Of a DNA stretch of 64,000 bases, positions 1 to 13,214 are shown one piece after another. A program made the translations under genes and the position numbers. Origin of the DNA: Amoebidium appalachense (lineage: Eukaryota; Ichthyosporea). The notes beneath the pieces are model-generated. The model ran no database searches. It was not told the origin of the DNA and worked only from the letters and a program-made list of their open reading frames with translations. Position 1 is the stretch's first letter. Each line of letters starts with the position of its first letter. The DNA is taken from NCBI GenBank assembly GCA_963693365.1, contig CAVNZM010000017.1:3410001-3474000 (forward strand), written 5' to 3'.

Positions 1-1482
1 AGCTACGAACGATGCGATTGGCCAATTTGCCCGCCAAAACCAGCCTGTTACTATTTTCGGAACAGGCCTCTCATTTGGGATGCTATTTTCGGAACAGGCT
101 GGAATCGGTGATCACTTCGGGTCAGGCTGGAGTAGGCCTGGCCCGGAATTCAGCTTAAGATCGTGACGCACCAGTTCCAGGCCCGGGAGATTAGGAGGCC
201 TTGACACCGGCTCCACTGGCGGACCACGACCATGTTCCCATTTTCCTCTCGTAGTAGAATAACAACAGTGCTGATTTTTTTAGCTGCATGTGTGCCATGT
301 CTTCAGCTATTCATTTGCGGGCCTACATATTACACTGTACAGAGATTTCAGGCCACTCTTGCACATGCGAAGGACTGGCGCTGAATGTGGTGCGCCGCAA
401 GCCAATCAGCAAATGTTTGCGCAAACACAAAATCTGGCTGTGGGACATGTCATTTGGTCATACTCATGTTCATGCTGGGGCTTGTTTTGTTCGAGTTTTC
501 TTCATTCCGTCGCCTAATTTTTATCATTTTATGCTTTCGTTACATGTAGTCATATCAAAAAGGCATGGCTCTATAACAATGTTACTTTTATAATCTATAC
601 AACAAGCACATCGTTTACGTAAAACCCCGAGTCATTCACACATATAGCAACTTAAATTCAATAGTAGTTGGGTTCCGGTGCACCTGAATCCACACCAGCG
701 AATAAATGGCATCTAAACCGCAGCACAGTCAGACAGTGTACCCAAGTACATCTAACATGGCTAGTTTGCATACGGATGTCATCAGTCCTTTCACCGCCAG
801 TTACTATGCTGTTGGCACGACCAACCCGTGTTGCTCCCCACTATCCCACCCCCAACTGCAGCCACTGGTTCACCCTTTGCAGGATTTGGGCTCCGGACAC
901 TTTGGTGGTTATTTCTATTCTTCTTGCGTTGGCTGTGTGTGTTTTTGCTGCCGCGTGCTTGGCCGTTGGAAGGCGGGCTGCCAGGTGGCACGTGCCGGCC
1001 CCAAGAATCCTTTTCGCCGTAGAGGGGGATTTGAACGCACCATGACCTAACCAGGCCGTATTGCTGTTGCTGTGGGAAAAAAGTTGTTAGAAAACCACAA
1101 AGGCTGTGTGTGCGGTTCCCCCCCTGGAACCCTCCTAGCACTCTATCTTCTATGCCTCCCCCCCCCCCCCCCCTCCCCTCCCGGCCCCACCACCACCACC
1201 TCCACCACCACCACCATCGTCCACTCACCCATTCCCAATAGGCGTGCACGTGCTTCACACACGCAAACACACGCACTTGCACACACATCCACACACACAA
1301 GCACAAACTGGCGCACGCACGCACACTTACATACAGACACACACACAAAAGCACAAACACAAACACACACACATAAACCAGTATCGACCACCTTTACCAC
1401 TGACAACAAACCCCAACCAAAAACAATCCTTGTAGCACATGCCCTCCTCCACCCACACCATGCCCACCATCCATGCAAACCG
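1..1482. other. Intergenic, no gene recognised
   Basis: I see no convincing gene here. Open frames around 290-590 and 670-1050 have no recognisable motif. A C-run lies near 1158-1172, followed by CACC/CA-rich DNA at about 1190-1380. The 3' UTR of the minus-strand TENT5 gene should lie just below 1483, but no AATAAA on the minus strand was found in 1000-1482. Confidence 0.5.
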
Positions 1483-3124
1483 TCACAACACATAGCAGGG
1501 GCCACCTACTACCATTGCTACCTGGGCCATGCCCAAGGGCTGAGCGCAGTAAAGCATCAGGTCGACCAGACAGGCCAGTGCGTCAACCCGCTGTGGGGCA
1601 GCGGCTGTGGCCAAAACGGCATGCAGGTGGCCCAGATAGAGCAGGGCCATGGCTGGGTCCCCTATGTGTGTGTTGATGTAGTTGACCACGGCCGACCACA
1701 CGTGCTGGGCAGCGGCCCCGAAGTCCATGAGGAACCTGTTGCACATGCACCTCTGCAGCTGTGCACGGTCACGAGGGGACGTTTCAGGGGGCAGGCGGTA
1801 GCCCCGCACCAGCAGGCTGCAGTACTTGAGCAGCCCACCCCCCCGCATTTCCTCGGGCTGGTGGGTGACTATCAGGCGCTGGTTGAGGTGTTGCCGTGCA
1901 AGGCCAAACGGCCCAAACACAGACTCAGCCTCTACGTGCGGCAGGTGGCCCCTGCTGGGGGCATCGAGGGCGGCGGCAGCCAGGATGGAATCCGACAGCA
2001 GCACCTGGAACGAGTCCACACTGAACTCATACTGCCGGCGCATCCGGCACACAAACTTCAGCTCAATGTTGCGCCCATGTTGGTTGCGTAGTGACACCAG
2101 TGACCAGCTGTCCCCGTGGCCCGGCCTGTAGCCCTTGTGGCCAGCAGGGGGCATCCTGAACAGCTTGGCCACATATGCGGCCTGTAGGGTGCTGTCACTG
2201 GCCTCGGCCAGGCCACTGCCCGCAGGCAACCACCTGCGCAGGCAGGCCAGCACAACATCACGTATGGTGTCAAAGGCCTCGGGGCCCTGCACGTCGACAA
2301 GGACCAGCACGTCCAGGTCCTTGTACTGCACGGCTGAGGGCCAGCCGCAGGGGTGGCTGGTGGTTGTTGGGTGGTCGCAGGCCACCACGTAGCTGGCTGC
2401 ACTGCCGTTGAGTCTTAGACCCTGCAGGCTCAACTCTGGCTGGGAAGCTAGCCGGGCCTTGAGGTCCGCCAGCAGTGCGCAGGGCCTGCACCCACCAAAC
2501 ACATAAGCATCCAGCAAACACGCACAAGCAACTGCCAGGGCAGTCCCTTATCATCAATCATATGTACATACACACGCGCACAAGCAAACAAGCAGGCCCT
2601 ATCCAAATATGGTGCACGTACCGAATTTCCAAGGTCGGGAGGCCATTGAGGCCATGGACCAGAAACGTCGAGCCCAGGACCTGCAGCAGTCTCTGCACCT
2701 GGCCGTGTGCCAGCACACAGCTATTTGCCGCCCCACCTACTGCCGTGCCTTCGCACTGTGCGCTGCAGCCCAAGTGCAAGTCTGTGGATGTCCGGCTGCC
2801 GGTGGGCTCGACGTCTGAGTCAGAGCCTGTGGCCGGTTCGTCGTCTGAGCGCACCGAAAGCTGGTCGTCGCAAGTGCTCAGATCGTCGGCAGAGCTGCCG
2901 CAGAATGCAGAGTCGCCGCTGCTACACATATGTGCTGAATCGCGGTCACTGTCAGGTGCATCCCACCCCTCTATGTGCTCATATGGCGCCTCATGTGGCG
3001 GCTCTGGCGCCACGTGCATATCTGGCGTGTTCTCGGGTGGGGGTTGCTTACTATGCAAACCACGCATCACCACACAGGACCACGTGAGGCTTTCTTGCCC
3101 GATTGCAGACAATGGGTTGACCAT
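1483..3124 (-). CDS. TENT5: TENT5/FAM46-family non-canonical nucleotidyltransferase (poly(A) polymerase)
   Basis: Two exons are seen: 3124-2622 and 2485-1483. The 136-nt intron has donor gtacgt and acceptor tgcag, and the splice keeps frame through an Arg codon. The product is about 501 aa. Exon 1 has an acidic, Ser-rich N-terminus ending in a QVQRLLQVLGSTF-type segment, which matches the start of the TENT5 core. Exon 2 has GSAAS (about residues 195-199), the KDLD active-site motif (223-226), ELKFVCRMRRQYEFSVDSFQ, and a GGGLLKYCSLLVRG block; all are family hallmarks. About 10 extra residues lie between GSAAS and KDLD compared with vertebrate members as I recall them. In the family, these enzymes add adenosines to mRNA 3' ends, often for ER-targeted transcripts. 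The start is the first ATG in frame (3124); an ATG at 3067 is an alternative. Subfamily (A-D) cannot be assigned. Confidence 0.92.
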
Positions 3125-4258
3125 CGTGGCCTTGCCTTGTAACCCTCGGACCAGTGTCGGTACTGATGTAAGGCGCACTTTTGGGAGCACCTCGGGAGGA
3201 TGTGGAAATGGAAAGTTGGCTGCGTAACGTTTGTCTCAAACGGTTTCCAAACCTTATGTAAGTGATTTTCAGAAAGACAGCTAGAAAATGCTGTCCCGAC
3301 ACGAATTATCCCCTTTGTGGCTAGTCACAACGTTGTTCGAATGAGGTGATGCTTTGGTGGATTTGGTGATTTCCACGGTATGAGAGCAAAGGGGTACATA
3401 CAACTCGCTATATATTGCGGACGCTAATGATTAAGAATATCCTCAGCAGTAGAGACAACTGGCCATGCACGTATTGGCAACTAACATACATACGCAGACA
3501 CAACGTTATGTTTAACATCAGAAAAAAAAAACTCTTACCCAACTAATACTACACAAATATGTACTACATACTGGCCGCACCATCATGATATGTGAGCGGT
3601 GAGCACAAGAATAACGATTATAAGATTCACCCGTCAGCCAATCATGCCGTGGCGTCTTAACTGGTGGAAAGCAGTTGTGATTTTAAACCAACCACATAGC
3701 GTTTCTGCAGTGCAATCTTTCCAAATTCCTTAGCGCATGAAATGTGCCCCCGCCACGCGTGACGCGGGGTACTACAAAAGACATTCTCACAAAGACACAT
3801 AAAAAACATTCGTTGTTGAATCCACTTACAAAAAGAGTTAGATAAATATTTTCCGTGCGAATAATTAAACGTTTTGTCCCGGTATTTCACTGTCATCACC
3901 ACGCCATAGACATGCAGTCACGGGATGGAGATCTATCAGTTTCTGCAGCCAATCAGTTGCGCGCAGGTAGACTGGCGGTGTGGCGATGGGCAGGGCCTGT
4001 TCGTAATCTTGCTTTGCGAGAACTTCTGAGACTTTGTGTGATCATCATCACGATCGCGAGTACACGCACATCGCTCGCGGTGGGATTGCGACGTTTGTGT
4101 GTGAAGAATCATTGGCACAGTGACACATGCTAACTGCGATCACAAAGGTGTCAGTCATCCAGCCGGGTTGACAGTCAGTCACTGATTCACGTGCATGCAC
4201 GTGCACCGTATGTGTGGCACTGGAATGCCCACTGGGTAGCTGGTGCCAGCACAGGCTG
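3125..4258. other. Intergenic, nothing recognised
   Basis: Moderately AT-rich unique DNA that should contain the TENT5 promoter near its left end. No TATA box, gene or repeat could be supported. Confidence 0.4.
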
Positions 4259-4408
4259 TGTTTTTTTTTTTTTTGCTCTTTTTTTTTTTTGTGTGTGTGT
4301 GTGCGTGTGTGTGTCTGTGTCTGTGTGTGTACATGTGTGCGTGTGTGCGTGTGTGTGTGTGTTTGTGTGCGTGTGTGTGTGACCGTGCGTGTGTGTGTGT
4401 GTGTTTGT

Positions 4409-4493
<85 letters not shown>

Positions 4494-4503
4494 TGTATGT
4501 GTG
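4259..4503 (+). repeat. T-runs followed by interrupted (TG)n
   Basis: Two T-runs of 10 or more (from 4261 and 4280) lead into a TG microsatellite broken by CG, CT and AC variants. It becomes nearly pure at about 4421-4486. Confidence 0.95.
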
Positions 4504-4549
4504 TGTGCCAGTGTGTACGCGTGTAATTCTATGTTCATATGGTGGGCAC

Positions 4550-6375
4550 GTGCATATATCTCCCTGAAAGGAAAGATCGAACGCGGCTAGAAGACGGCAA
4601 AACCCGTCTTCTAGAGTTTGAAAAATTCTCTAATATGTACGATCGATCGATTCCGCCACTGGCGGCGGCCGGCCCAGCGCTTTTGGCAGCGGACCTTGCT
4701 TGCGCTTTGCACCCTTTTTCCTTACTTTTTCTCAAACAAAAAGTGCTTTCCTTATGTGCAGGAGCCTTGTTCCGTGTTATTCTGGCCCCTACACTTTTGA
4801 ATGGTGGTGATGTGTGTGGAATGTGGCTCCGAGAAGCCTTCCCTTTTCGCTCTGTCCCTTGCTCCCTTATCCAGCCCCCGTGACTGCTTTTCCTGTCTGG
4901 AGGTACTCTTAAGCACCAGAAAGACTGTCTACTTTACACAATAAAGTTCGTGTTTGAAGCTCTTTAGCATAGAAACACACATGGATCGTGTTCCATTGCA
5001 CAGAAATGCTGTTCGTAAGATCAGTGCTCCCCACTATGAGATCTGCCACAGTAATCTGCACCTGAGCGAGCTGACGTTGTTTAAAGACGAGCTCAGCCAC
5101 CCAATACGTATATTGAACCTTCGTGAGGTAACAGGAGCCCCTGGCACGTACTGACGGTGCCTGGGCTGCTATGAACTTTCTGTTCTCGATTTTTCCTTAC
5201 ACTCTTGCGACCGCGTGCATGCTTTCTCTTGCGGCGGCTCTACGGTCCCGAGAGTGTAAACAGTTGGACTAGTTAGGATAAGGCAGAGTACAACTGAATC
5301 AAAATAAAGACAGAGAACGGGTAGAAAGGCACACGCGGCCAGGTTGCTTTTACTATGGGCCGACTCAGTCTGCCTCAGACTTCACTGATGTGATCCCCGT
5401 ACTGGGACGGCTTTCTTATATAGCCCCCAGGTTTCGGATCAAGGCCCAGGATTGGTTCATCCGCGGCCAGCGCGGGTGGCAACATGCCATTCGTGATTCT
5501 GGTGCGGTCCGAGCCAGTCAGACCTTTGTCCTATTTATGCAAACCTCTTATTGGTTCACTTCGTTTATGTGGTATGCAGCTGAAGAACCATATATGGTTC
5601 AATTCTTAGGTCAGAGTGAGTCCTATTGGTGCGGACATAATATTTATGTGATATTCATGACAAAGCACGAATCGTGTGCTAGTAGATCACATTCTTTAGT
5701 AAACATGTACAGTTCATGTGTACAGTTGTTTACAGAGAGTCGAGTGTACATGTTCGCTGTGTGTGTAAGGAAAAATACGAGTCACCTCAGAAGGTGACAG
5801 CAGGAGCCCCACATATGCCGTTGTTTCACTGCGTTTCGAAGTTTGTGACGCTTAGCGGTTACCAGACTCAGACCTTGCCTACAGTCTCGCCCCCCATGAC
5901 ATGTTCACATGCCAAGCCAGTCTAGTGTGCAATGAATAAAAGAGGCCTCTAAATGTCCCACACGTGCTTTATACTTAAGTAAAAGCAAGCACGAGAGGTT
6001 CTGGCCTCAGCGCTTCGAACAGTGAAGCGAGGAAGCACAGCTGCAGTTGCAGTTCGACCGCGGCCACCGCCCAAGTACGATAAAATCGATCGACCTGATA
6101 GAGTGCCAAATTCTAAGTCTAGAAGCGGTGTTTTGCCGTCCTCTCGCAGTCTAGAAATCGCGACCAGGCCATTAAGTACAGTACCTCTAAAACCGCTTTT
6201 TCATTAATAAACCGTGCTTCGCGTATTATAAAAAGTTGTTACAAATATCATAGGCTTTATAGCGACACCTTGTAGGGGTTCTTCTGACACAAATGCGATC
6301 GAAAAATGAGAAAACGTTAAATTTTGGTCTAGAAGACGGGTATTTACGTCTTCCGGACCAAGGAGATATGTATGT
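4550..6375. mobile_element. Candidate non-autonomous element with palindromic, mutually inverted ends
   Basis: Near the left end, 4587-4597 and 4604-4614 form a perfect 11-bp hairpin (ctagaagacgg) with a 6-nt loop. Near the right end, 6326-6338 and 6347-6359 form an 11/13 hairpin built from the same gtctagaagacg core. The flanks also correspond in inverted orientation: catatatctccct at about 4552 resembles the reverse complement of the agatatgtatg region near 6364. A third degenerate copy of the core lies at 6110-6160. The interior (4660-6040) has frames but no recognisable transposase. Inverted ends with subterminal hairpins suggest a MITE-like or foldback DNA element. No target-site duplication was established. 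Confidence 0.35.
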
Positions 6376-6409
6376 GTCACATGTGATAGACCACATGTGT
6401 GCAAAGGTG

Positions 6410-6433
6410 TGCGCGTGTTTGTGTGTGCGTGTG

Positions 6434-6485
<52 letters not shown>

Positions 6486-6711
6486 TTGTGTGTGTGCATG
6501 CATGTGTTTGGTTTAGTGTGTGACTGTGTGTGTGCATGCATGTGTGTGTGTGTGTGTGCCTGTGTGTGTGTGTGCGTGTGTGTGTGCGTGCGCGCGTGTG
6601 TGCGTGTGTGTGCATGTTAGTATTTCGGGAGGGGGGGAGGGTATTTAATCTGTGCGTGCGGGGGAGGTGGGTGGGTGTGTGTGTGGGGGGGGGGGGGGGG
6701 GGGGGGGGGGG
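6410..6711 (+). repeat. (TG)n array ending in a ~26-bp G-run
   Basis: TG-rich DNA with CA and CG interruptions from about 6410 to 6690, then an uninterrupted G tract at 6686-6711. Confidence 0.95.
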
Positions 6712-6745
6712 GTAATCAAATCTGGTTCCGGGAACGCCGTGGCAC

Positions 6746-6930
6746 GGTACAGCAGTACCCCACCTCAGTGCAGAAATAATCAATCGCACATGGTCAGAAT
6801 GATTCGGTACAGCAGTACACCACCTCAGTGCAGAAATATTCCGCACATGATCAGAATGATTCGGTACAGCAGTACACCGCCTCAGTGCATGCGCAGAAAT
6901 ATTCCGCACATGATCAGGAATATTCTGCAG
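6746..6930 (+). repeat. Three-copy 57-60 bp tandem repeat
   Basis: Units begin ggtacagcagtacaccacc at 6746, 6806 and 6863. They continue through cagtgcagaaatattccgcacatg and differ by a few substitutions plus a small cagtgcatgcg insertion in the third. Confidence 0.9.
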
Positions 6931-6935
6931 CTGCA

Positions 6936-8386
6936 GAAAGCAGAATAGAACCATCTAGCAGAATCCACCATATAAAAGCAGATTTATTACAACTAGTACT
7001 CCTACCAGAAGATCATTAATCTCCTCTGAATTTCGGGAAATTCTGCTAGCGCTAGCCTAAGTAGAAGAGTGACTCAAAGTGTGTGAGCAAGCATGATGAT
7101 TCCGAAAGAGGCAAAATATGCTGCAGCTCTCAGCAACTTTTTTTTCCAAACTTAGCAGAATTGTTTGGCAAAGCCAGACTCGATAATCTATAGCCAAAAA
7201 ACAGAATTACTGCTGCACTAGGAAAAAAATAATTTTTTTCCTTTTTTCTTTTCTTTGCTTTTTTTTTTTTTTTTTTTTTTTTAGTTTGGAACGCTCACAT
7301 GGCATGCACACATGCCAACAACAACCACAAACTCACTGATTCATAGACTGCGCCGTACGAACGGCCAAGAGTCAAATCAATATGATCTCTACCTAAAAAG
7401 TTGACTTGTTAGGATCATCATGAAGGAGATAGCATCAACTGCAAAACTGAGATCATGGAAAACACATTCACAAGCGTATGCTAATAATAAATAGGATGTT
7501 CTAATAATAAACAGGAGTGCTAATACTAAACAGGATATGCATGGGTGAGCGTAGGGCCACATACCCCGATGATAGTCGGGGCTGTGGGCCAATCAAATCC
7601 CATATCAAGCCACGAATGTCTCCCCCCTCCCTCCCCCTTCCCGGACCCCCCCCCCCCCAAAAAAAAAAATGCCACCCAAGTCGAAGAGCCAGCGAACACT
7701 GGCCATGCAGCCACCTTTCGAGGAGACAATGAAAGGATGTGATTCTACAGCGGCTAGAGAGCACAGTCAGGACGTGCCCACTGCTGGGGCCTTGACACTC
7801 CCTTGACAAACCCATTGCACCCACACACCGAGCAGGCCATGAAACTGGGCCCTGGCCTGCCCACCGCTGCGCACAGCAAGCCAGGTGTGTGGCCATGGCT
7901 TGCATTTTGCAAGGGGGATGTTGCGCCCACCAGCAGCTTCAACTCACACCTGCTTCCCCTGCACCTCCCCTAAGGCTTCCTTCCCTCCAACCCCCCTCCC
8001 TTCCCCATCCCGGCACATCCCAGATATGTAGAATATAGATGACCCCCCTCCCCCCCGGAAATTTAAAAAAAAAAAAAACGAACAAAAAGACCCCTATCCC
8101 CCACTTCAGTGTCATCACCCTCACCCAACACCCCAACCTCCCACTCTCCTAGGTTGAAGTGTTCAGCCTGTTGGCAGCCATCACATCCCGTTGACCTCTG
8201 TGGTCCAGCTTGGACTTGTTTTCCACAATCCAACCCCCCACCCATCCCTCCAGACGATCCCTGCGCTGCCCACCTACCAAAAACGTGTGACACGGACGGT
8301 ATGAGCCAATCATCATAGATCACCCGGGATTCACCCCAAAACATAATCCACCTGGCAACCCTCTTTCATGATCCTTGCAATATCTC
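6936..8386. other. Intergenic, no gene recognised
   Basis: Mixed unique DNA. It contains a T-run at about 7261-7282, a C-run joined directly to an A-run at about 7635-7669, and a C-rich then A-rich stretch near 8043-8078. No reading frame here has recognisable motifs. Confidence 0.4.
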
Positions 8387-8602
<216 letters not shown>

Positions 8603-8699
8603 GCACACCCTTTTTTTCCCCCTACGCAGACAAATCAACAAGTGCAACATAAAAAACCCAAGAAAGGAGCCTGCAAAGAGGAAAGGGGAGGGGAAGTGG

Positions 8700-8760
8700 G
8701 GTCGGTGGGTGGTGGTGGTTGGGGGAGGGGGAGAGTAAGATGTGTGTGTGGGTGGGTGAG

Positions 8761-8793
<33 letters not shown>

Positions 8794-8990
8794 GGGGGAG
8801 GGGACGGGGGGGGATGGGGGCGAGAAAGGGGAGAACACACTTCCTCGACTGCCTCCCGTAGCCCTGATACCTTTTGTTGCCGCTGTGCACTGCCACTCGG
8901 GCAGCCCCTCAGGCTGGGGGGGGGGAGGGGGGAGGGGGGGAGGGGGGGGGGGGGGGTGGGTGGAGGGGGGGGAGCATAGGAAAGGGGAGG
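8700..8990 (+). repeat. G-rich tracts
   Basis: There are long G-runs at 8762-8792 and 8938-8956 with intervening GGGGA blocks. The stretch meets the usual G3+N1-7 pattern for G-quadruplex potential on the plus strand. Confidence 0.9.
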
Positions 8991-10010
8991 GGAAGCGGGG
9001 GGTGTTCGATCAAGGTGGCCTCCTATGTTAATGTATGAGGCCTTGGTCTCGATGGGGTACTGCACACTGGCATGCACGGGAAAGCCTGGGCGAGGCAGTA
9101 GAGCCTGGCAGGCTGCAGGTATGAGCCTTGCCATGCAGGTGGGCGCCTTCACGTGCACAAGGGGCATCATTGCACCTGATTCAAATCAACACGTAGGCAC
9201 ACGGCAAAACAGGGCACACCCACCAGCGGTAGTGCCACCGGGCCACTGTGAGCCATGGCTGTGACCACAAACCCCGGGCCCTCTTCAGTGATGGTCACAC
9301 ATAGTGCTGCACACGCTTACACGCACTCATGGGCACGCACCCCGCCACGCCGGCACACAGGCACGCACACACGCACGTACGCACGCACGCACGTGCGGAC
9401 ACATATGCACACACTTGTAACATTGCATGGATACACACGCACACATGTTGGAACACCACTCACTGCAGGATAACATGGGTGCACGGGCACAGCACAGTCG
9501 GCAATCGACCTCGTCTATCCTGCTATGTAGTAAGTTAAATGGGGTCAGTCTTTTAGCTTTTCGGGCCGGGTCGGGTGAGAGGGGATTCTAGATATGTGAT
9601 TGGCGTGCTGCGCATCAGCTGCGCACCATCGTTTTGCCGACAGCAAGGTACAGATGTGCTCGAATGGGGACAATTAATCGGCCTAAGAGAAACCCCCTTT
9701 ACTATTATTGGCCATGCACAGGAGACCATGGCCATTCGGGCCCACATGCATGCATAACGGTTGGCCCGGCATTGCTGGTCTATGGATGCCATGCCAATGT
9801 ACCAGCAACGACGTATTGGGCTATCGCTGTATTGGGCAATTGCTATATCTGGCTTTAGCTATGCTGGGCCATAGCTAAATTTAGCCATAGCCATATTTGG
9901 TCATACCATCGCCACTTTGGAATAGGTGGGTACTGTAGCTACGTGGAGACGGTGGAAGCCGTGTGTCCGTGTGGGCAACGGGAGAAGCAGTTGGGGGCAG
10001 GGTGGGTTAG
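8991..10010. other. Intergenic, with GCAC-rich and 'tagccata' patches
   Basis: No gene recognised. CACG/CACA-rich DNA lies at 9340-9450. At 9770-9910 the words ctatat, gctatag and tagccata recur in both orientations, giving a degenerate palindromic patch. Confidence 0.4.
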
Positions 10011-10060
10011 AGGTGGGGTGGGGTGGGGTGGGGTGGGGTGGGGGTGGGGTGGGGGGGGGT

Positions 10061-10097
<37 letters not shown>

Positions 10098-10255
10098 GGG
10101 GGGGGGGGATGTATGCCAAGGGCTTCAGAGAGGCACAAAAATGGAGAAACAAAAAGCAAAAACTTAACAAATGCAGGGCGAGTCATACCCTGTCACCTGG
10201 GGACAGGGGGAGAGGCAGGGGGGGGGGAGGGGGGAGGGGGGGGGGGGGGGGGGTT
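10011..10255 (+). repeat. GGGGT and poly-G tracts
   Basis: Tandem GGGGT words (10011-10050) pass into a long interrupted G-run to about 10108, with a second G-rich tract at 10216-10253. Confidence 0.93.
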
Positions 10256-10330
10256 AAGCGCGGATCAGCAGCATCAATAAATCCACAAGTATTTACCGCG
10301 TCCAGAAAGTAGGGCCCGGGTGTGTGGGTT

Positions 10331-10336
10331 TTTATT
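10331..10336 (-). terminator. Poly(A) signal for the R3HDM4-like gene
   Basis: AATAAA on the minus strand, about 190 nt downstream of the stop codon at 10524. It is the only canonical signal seen in that interval. Confidence 0.6.
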
Positions 10337-10523
10337 TACCTGCTCATTCACTGCACATTCCCCCCCAAACACACCCAACCGCGTACAAAACCGGCCGGTC
10401 ACACACTGCCGTGTGCCGCCAACCGCGTAAGGTTGCCTGCCGATAATATATTCTCCCCCCCCCCCCTCCCCCCCCCCCCCTCCGCCGCCTTCATGCCTAT
10501 GCTGCGTCCAAATATGGTAGGTG

Positions 10524-11298
10524 TCACGTGGAGATGGGGACCTGCTGAGGCTGCTGATTGGCTGCTGTGTGTGTGCCTGCTAGGCGCTGCAGGTATGAGC
10601 TCAGGGTGACGGGGGGCACCACAAAGCACTCGTTGGGATTCTCAACAAAGGTCTGACGCACACCGTCTAGCCCTGTCTCGCCTGCAGGGGGGGGAAACGG
10701 GGGGGGGGGGGGGGGGGTCAGGTGTGCACGTGCAACTTGTGTGCAGTGCATGCACAGAACAGCCTCAAACCATTTGCCATGCATTGCCATGCATACACAC
10801 TGTTCTTTCTCGTGCCTAACCAGTGTGCACATGCTGCCTGTGTGCACGCAAGTCATGTGTGTGCACATGCGTGTGTGCATGCACTTCATGTCTGTTTTTC
10901 ATGCTGTCTGTGTGCACATGCTAACTGTGTGCCTGCGTGCCTGCCAGTCATGCATGCCCACATACTGTATGAGTCCAGGCCGTAGTACTGTGCCATGCCA
11001 TGCAGCAGACAGCGCAGGTAGGGGCTATCCACCGTCAGCACCAGCACCAGCCCTGGGTCCTCCCCAAACACCCCCACTAGCTGCCCCTCAAGCTCCTCCA
11101 CCGTGCCCTGTGCCCCCAGTCAGCACGTACACACACACACACACAGGCAGCAGGCAGACAGACAGAGACCTACCAGGGGCACGTGTGTGGTCTTGAAGGC
11201 TGCACGCAGGCGCCTGTCCATCCTCGAGAAGCAGTACTCGGGGCTCAGCGTCGCAGCTGCAGAACACCACCACATCAGCACATGCACTACGCCCTATC

Positions 11299-11337
<39 letters not shown>

Positions 11338-11577
11338 CAAAAAAAAAAAAAGCCTACCACGACCACCATCACACCCACACACACACAGTCACACCTACAC
11401 CCGCACCACCACCCATACAGACACAAACGCACAAACCACACCTACACCCACACACGCCCACGCGCACGCGCACGCCCGTCCACCCACACCCACTCACCCA
11501 TCCCCCTCCCCCTGCCCCCCCTCCCCTCCCCCCCTTCCCCCCCCCCCCCCCCAAAAAAAAAGAAAAATCCCCCCCCC

Positions 11578-11668
<91 letters not shown>

Positions 11669-12183
11669 AGGGCCTTGCTGTGGCGTGGGGCCATGTGTGT
11701 TGGGCGGTTGCTGGCGTCTGCCTGGCTCACAAACTCACGCTGCCGGTCTAGGGGCTGCTGCGTGAAGTCCCACCACTCCTGCCACACTCAACAACCATTA
11801 ACAACAACCTCCCGTGCCGGCAGGTGTGTGTGTGTGTGTTTAATGAGGGGGGAGGGGGGAGGGGATATAAAGTGCATGACCTACAGAGTGCAGAGAACAT
11901 ATTCATGACGGACAACCCCACGCCGAAAAATTTGCAAAGCACACACAAAGAGTTGCATTATAAATAAAAGCTCGTCCTCAAGGGAAAGCAGTCATGATCC
12001 GTAGTATCCGAATTTCTACCCAATCTCCAAAACCAACTCGGACACTACGTCACTTGCCTAGTCACCCACCGCCTTTTCCGAACCGAGCAGGGTTACTTCT
12101 GGAGGCAGACGTCACAGACAAGAGCAGTGGAAAGGGTCGCGCAGTCAGGTTGCCGTGTGTATTTTCTTTCTTTCTTTTCTTTT

Positions 12184-12214
<31 letters not shown>

Positions 12215-13163
12215 GTTTGAATGTGTGACGGAGTACGAATGAAGCCGGACAAAACAATGCAAATTGGCACAAGGCACAGTCGCAAAAAGAGCTACACAGC
12301 ACCAACCCCACGCCCACCTGCCACCACACACACTGTGCAGCACACACACACACAGGAGGGGGCACGTACCTCTGCAGCCTGTGAGTCAGTCAGCAGGCTG
12401 CTGAAGTGTGTGTGCTTGGCCTCGGCATAGCCCTCGGGCTCAGTCTCTCCGTCCACCCGCAGGTCCAGCAGGTATCTGACTGTGTGCACTTTCAGTCCCA
12501 TCACCCCCGCCCAAAAGCCCAAAAAAAAATAAGCAAGAGAAAGAGAAAGAAGAAGAAACGAAAAAGCAAGGGGTGGGGGGGGTGGGGGTGGCGAAGGGGG
12601 GGGGGGACACCCCCACCCGACCCACCCCTACCCCGACAACCATACCTAAACGCACACACACACGGGCACATGGGCGCACGGGAGCAACACGGACGCGCAC
12701 ACACTTTTTGCAGGCAGAGCAGGGCACGCACGCACAAACGCACAAACACACAAACTCACAAACGCACACATGCACGCACGCACACACCTGCGCGTGTACA
12801 CACACACACACGCTTTTCGCAGAGAGAGAAGGTTATGCACGCACGCACGCACGAAAGAAACGCATGCACACATAGACGCAGAGAGAGGCACACACGCAGG
12901 CACGTACACAGGCACGCATGCACGTACGCACGCACGCACGCACGCACGCACACGCTCTTCGCAGGTATAGGCACGCACGCACGTACGCACACACGTACGA
13001 GTGTGCGTACGCTTTTGTAGGCCCAGAAGGACACGCAGGTACGCACGGACGCACCCACGCACGCATAGAAGCAGACACGGACGCACGCGCACACGGATGT
13101 GCACATGCCTTTTGCAGGCAGAGAAAGTCACGCAGGCACGCACACACCCAAGCACACATGCAT

Positions 13164-13214
<51 letters not shown>

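Noticed and set aside
955-1050. tRNA-like B-box on the minus strand (gcgttcaaatcccc)
   Set aside because: The flanking sequence does not fold into acceptor, D and anticodon arms.
1072-2091. Long plus-strand frame of 339 codons
   Set aside because: Its second half is antisense to TENT5 exon 2 and its first half is CA-repeat translation.
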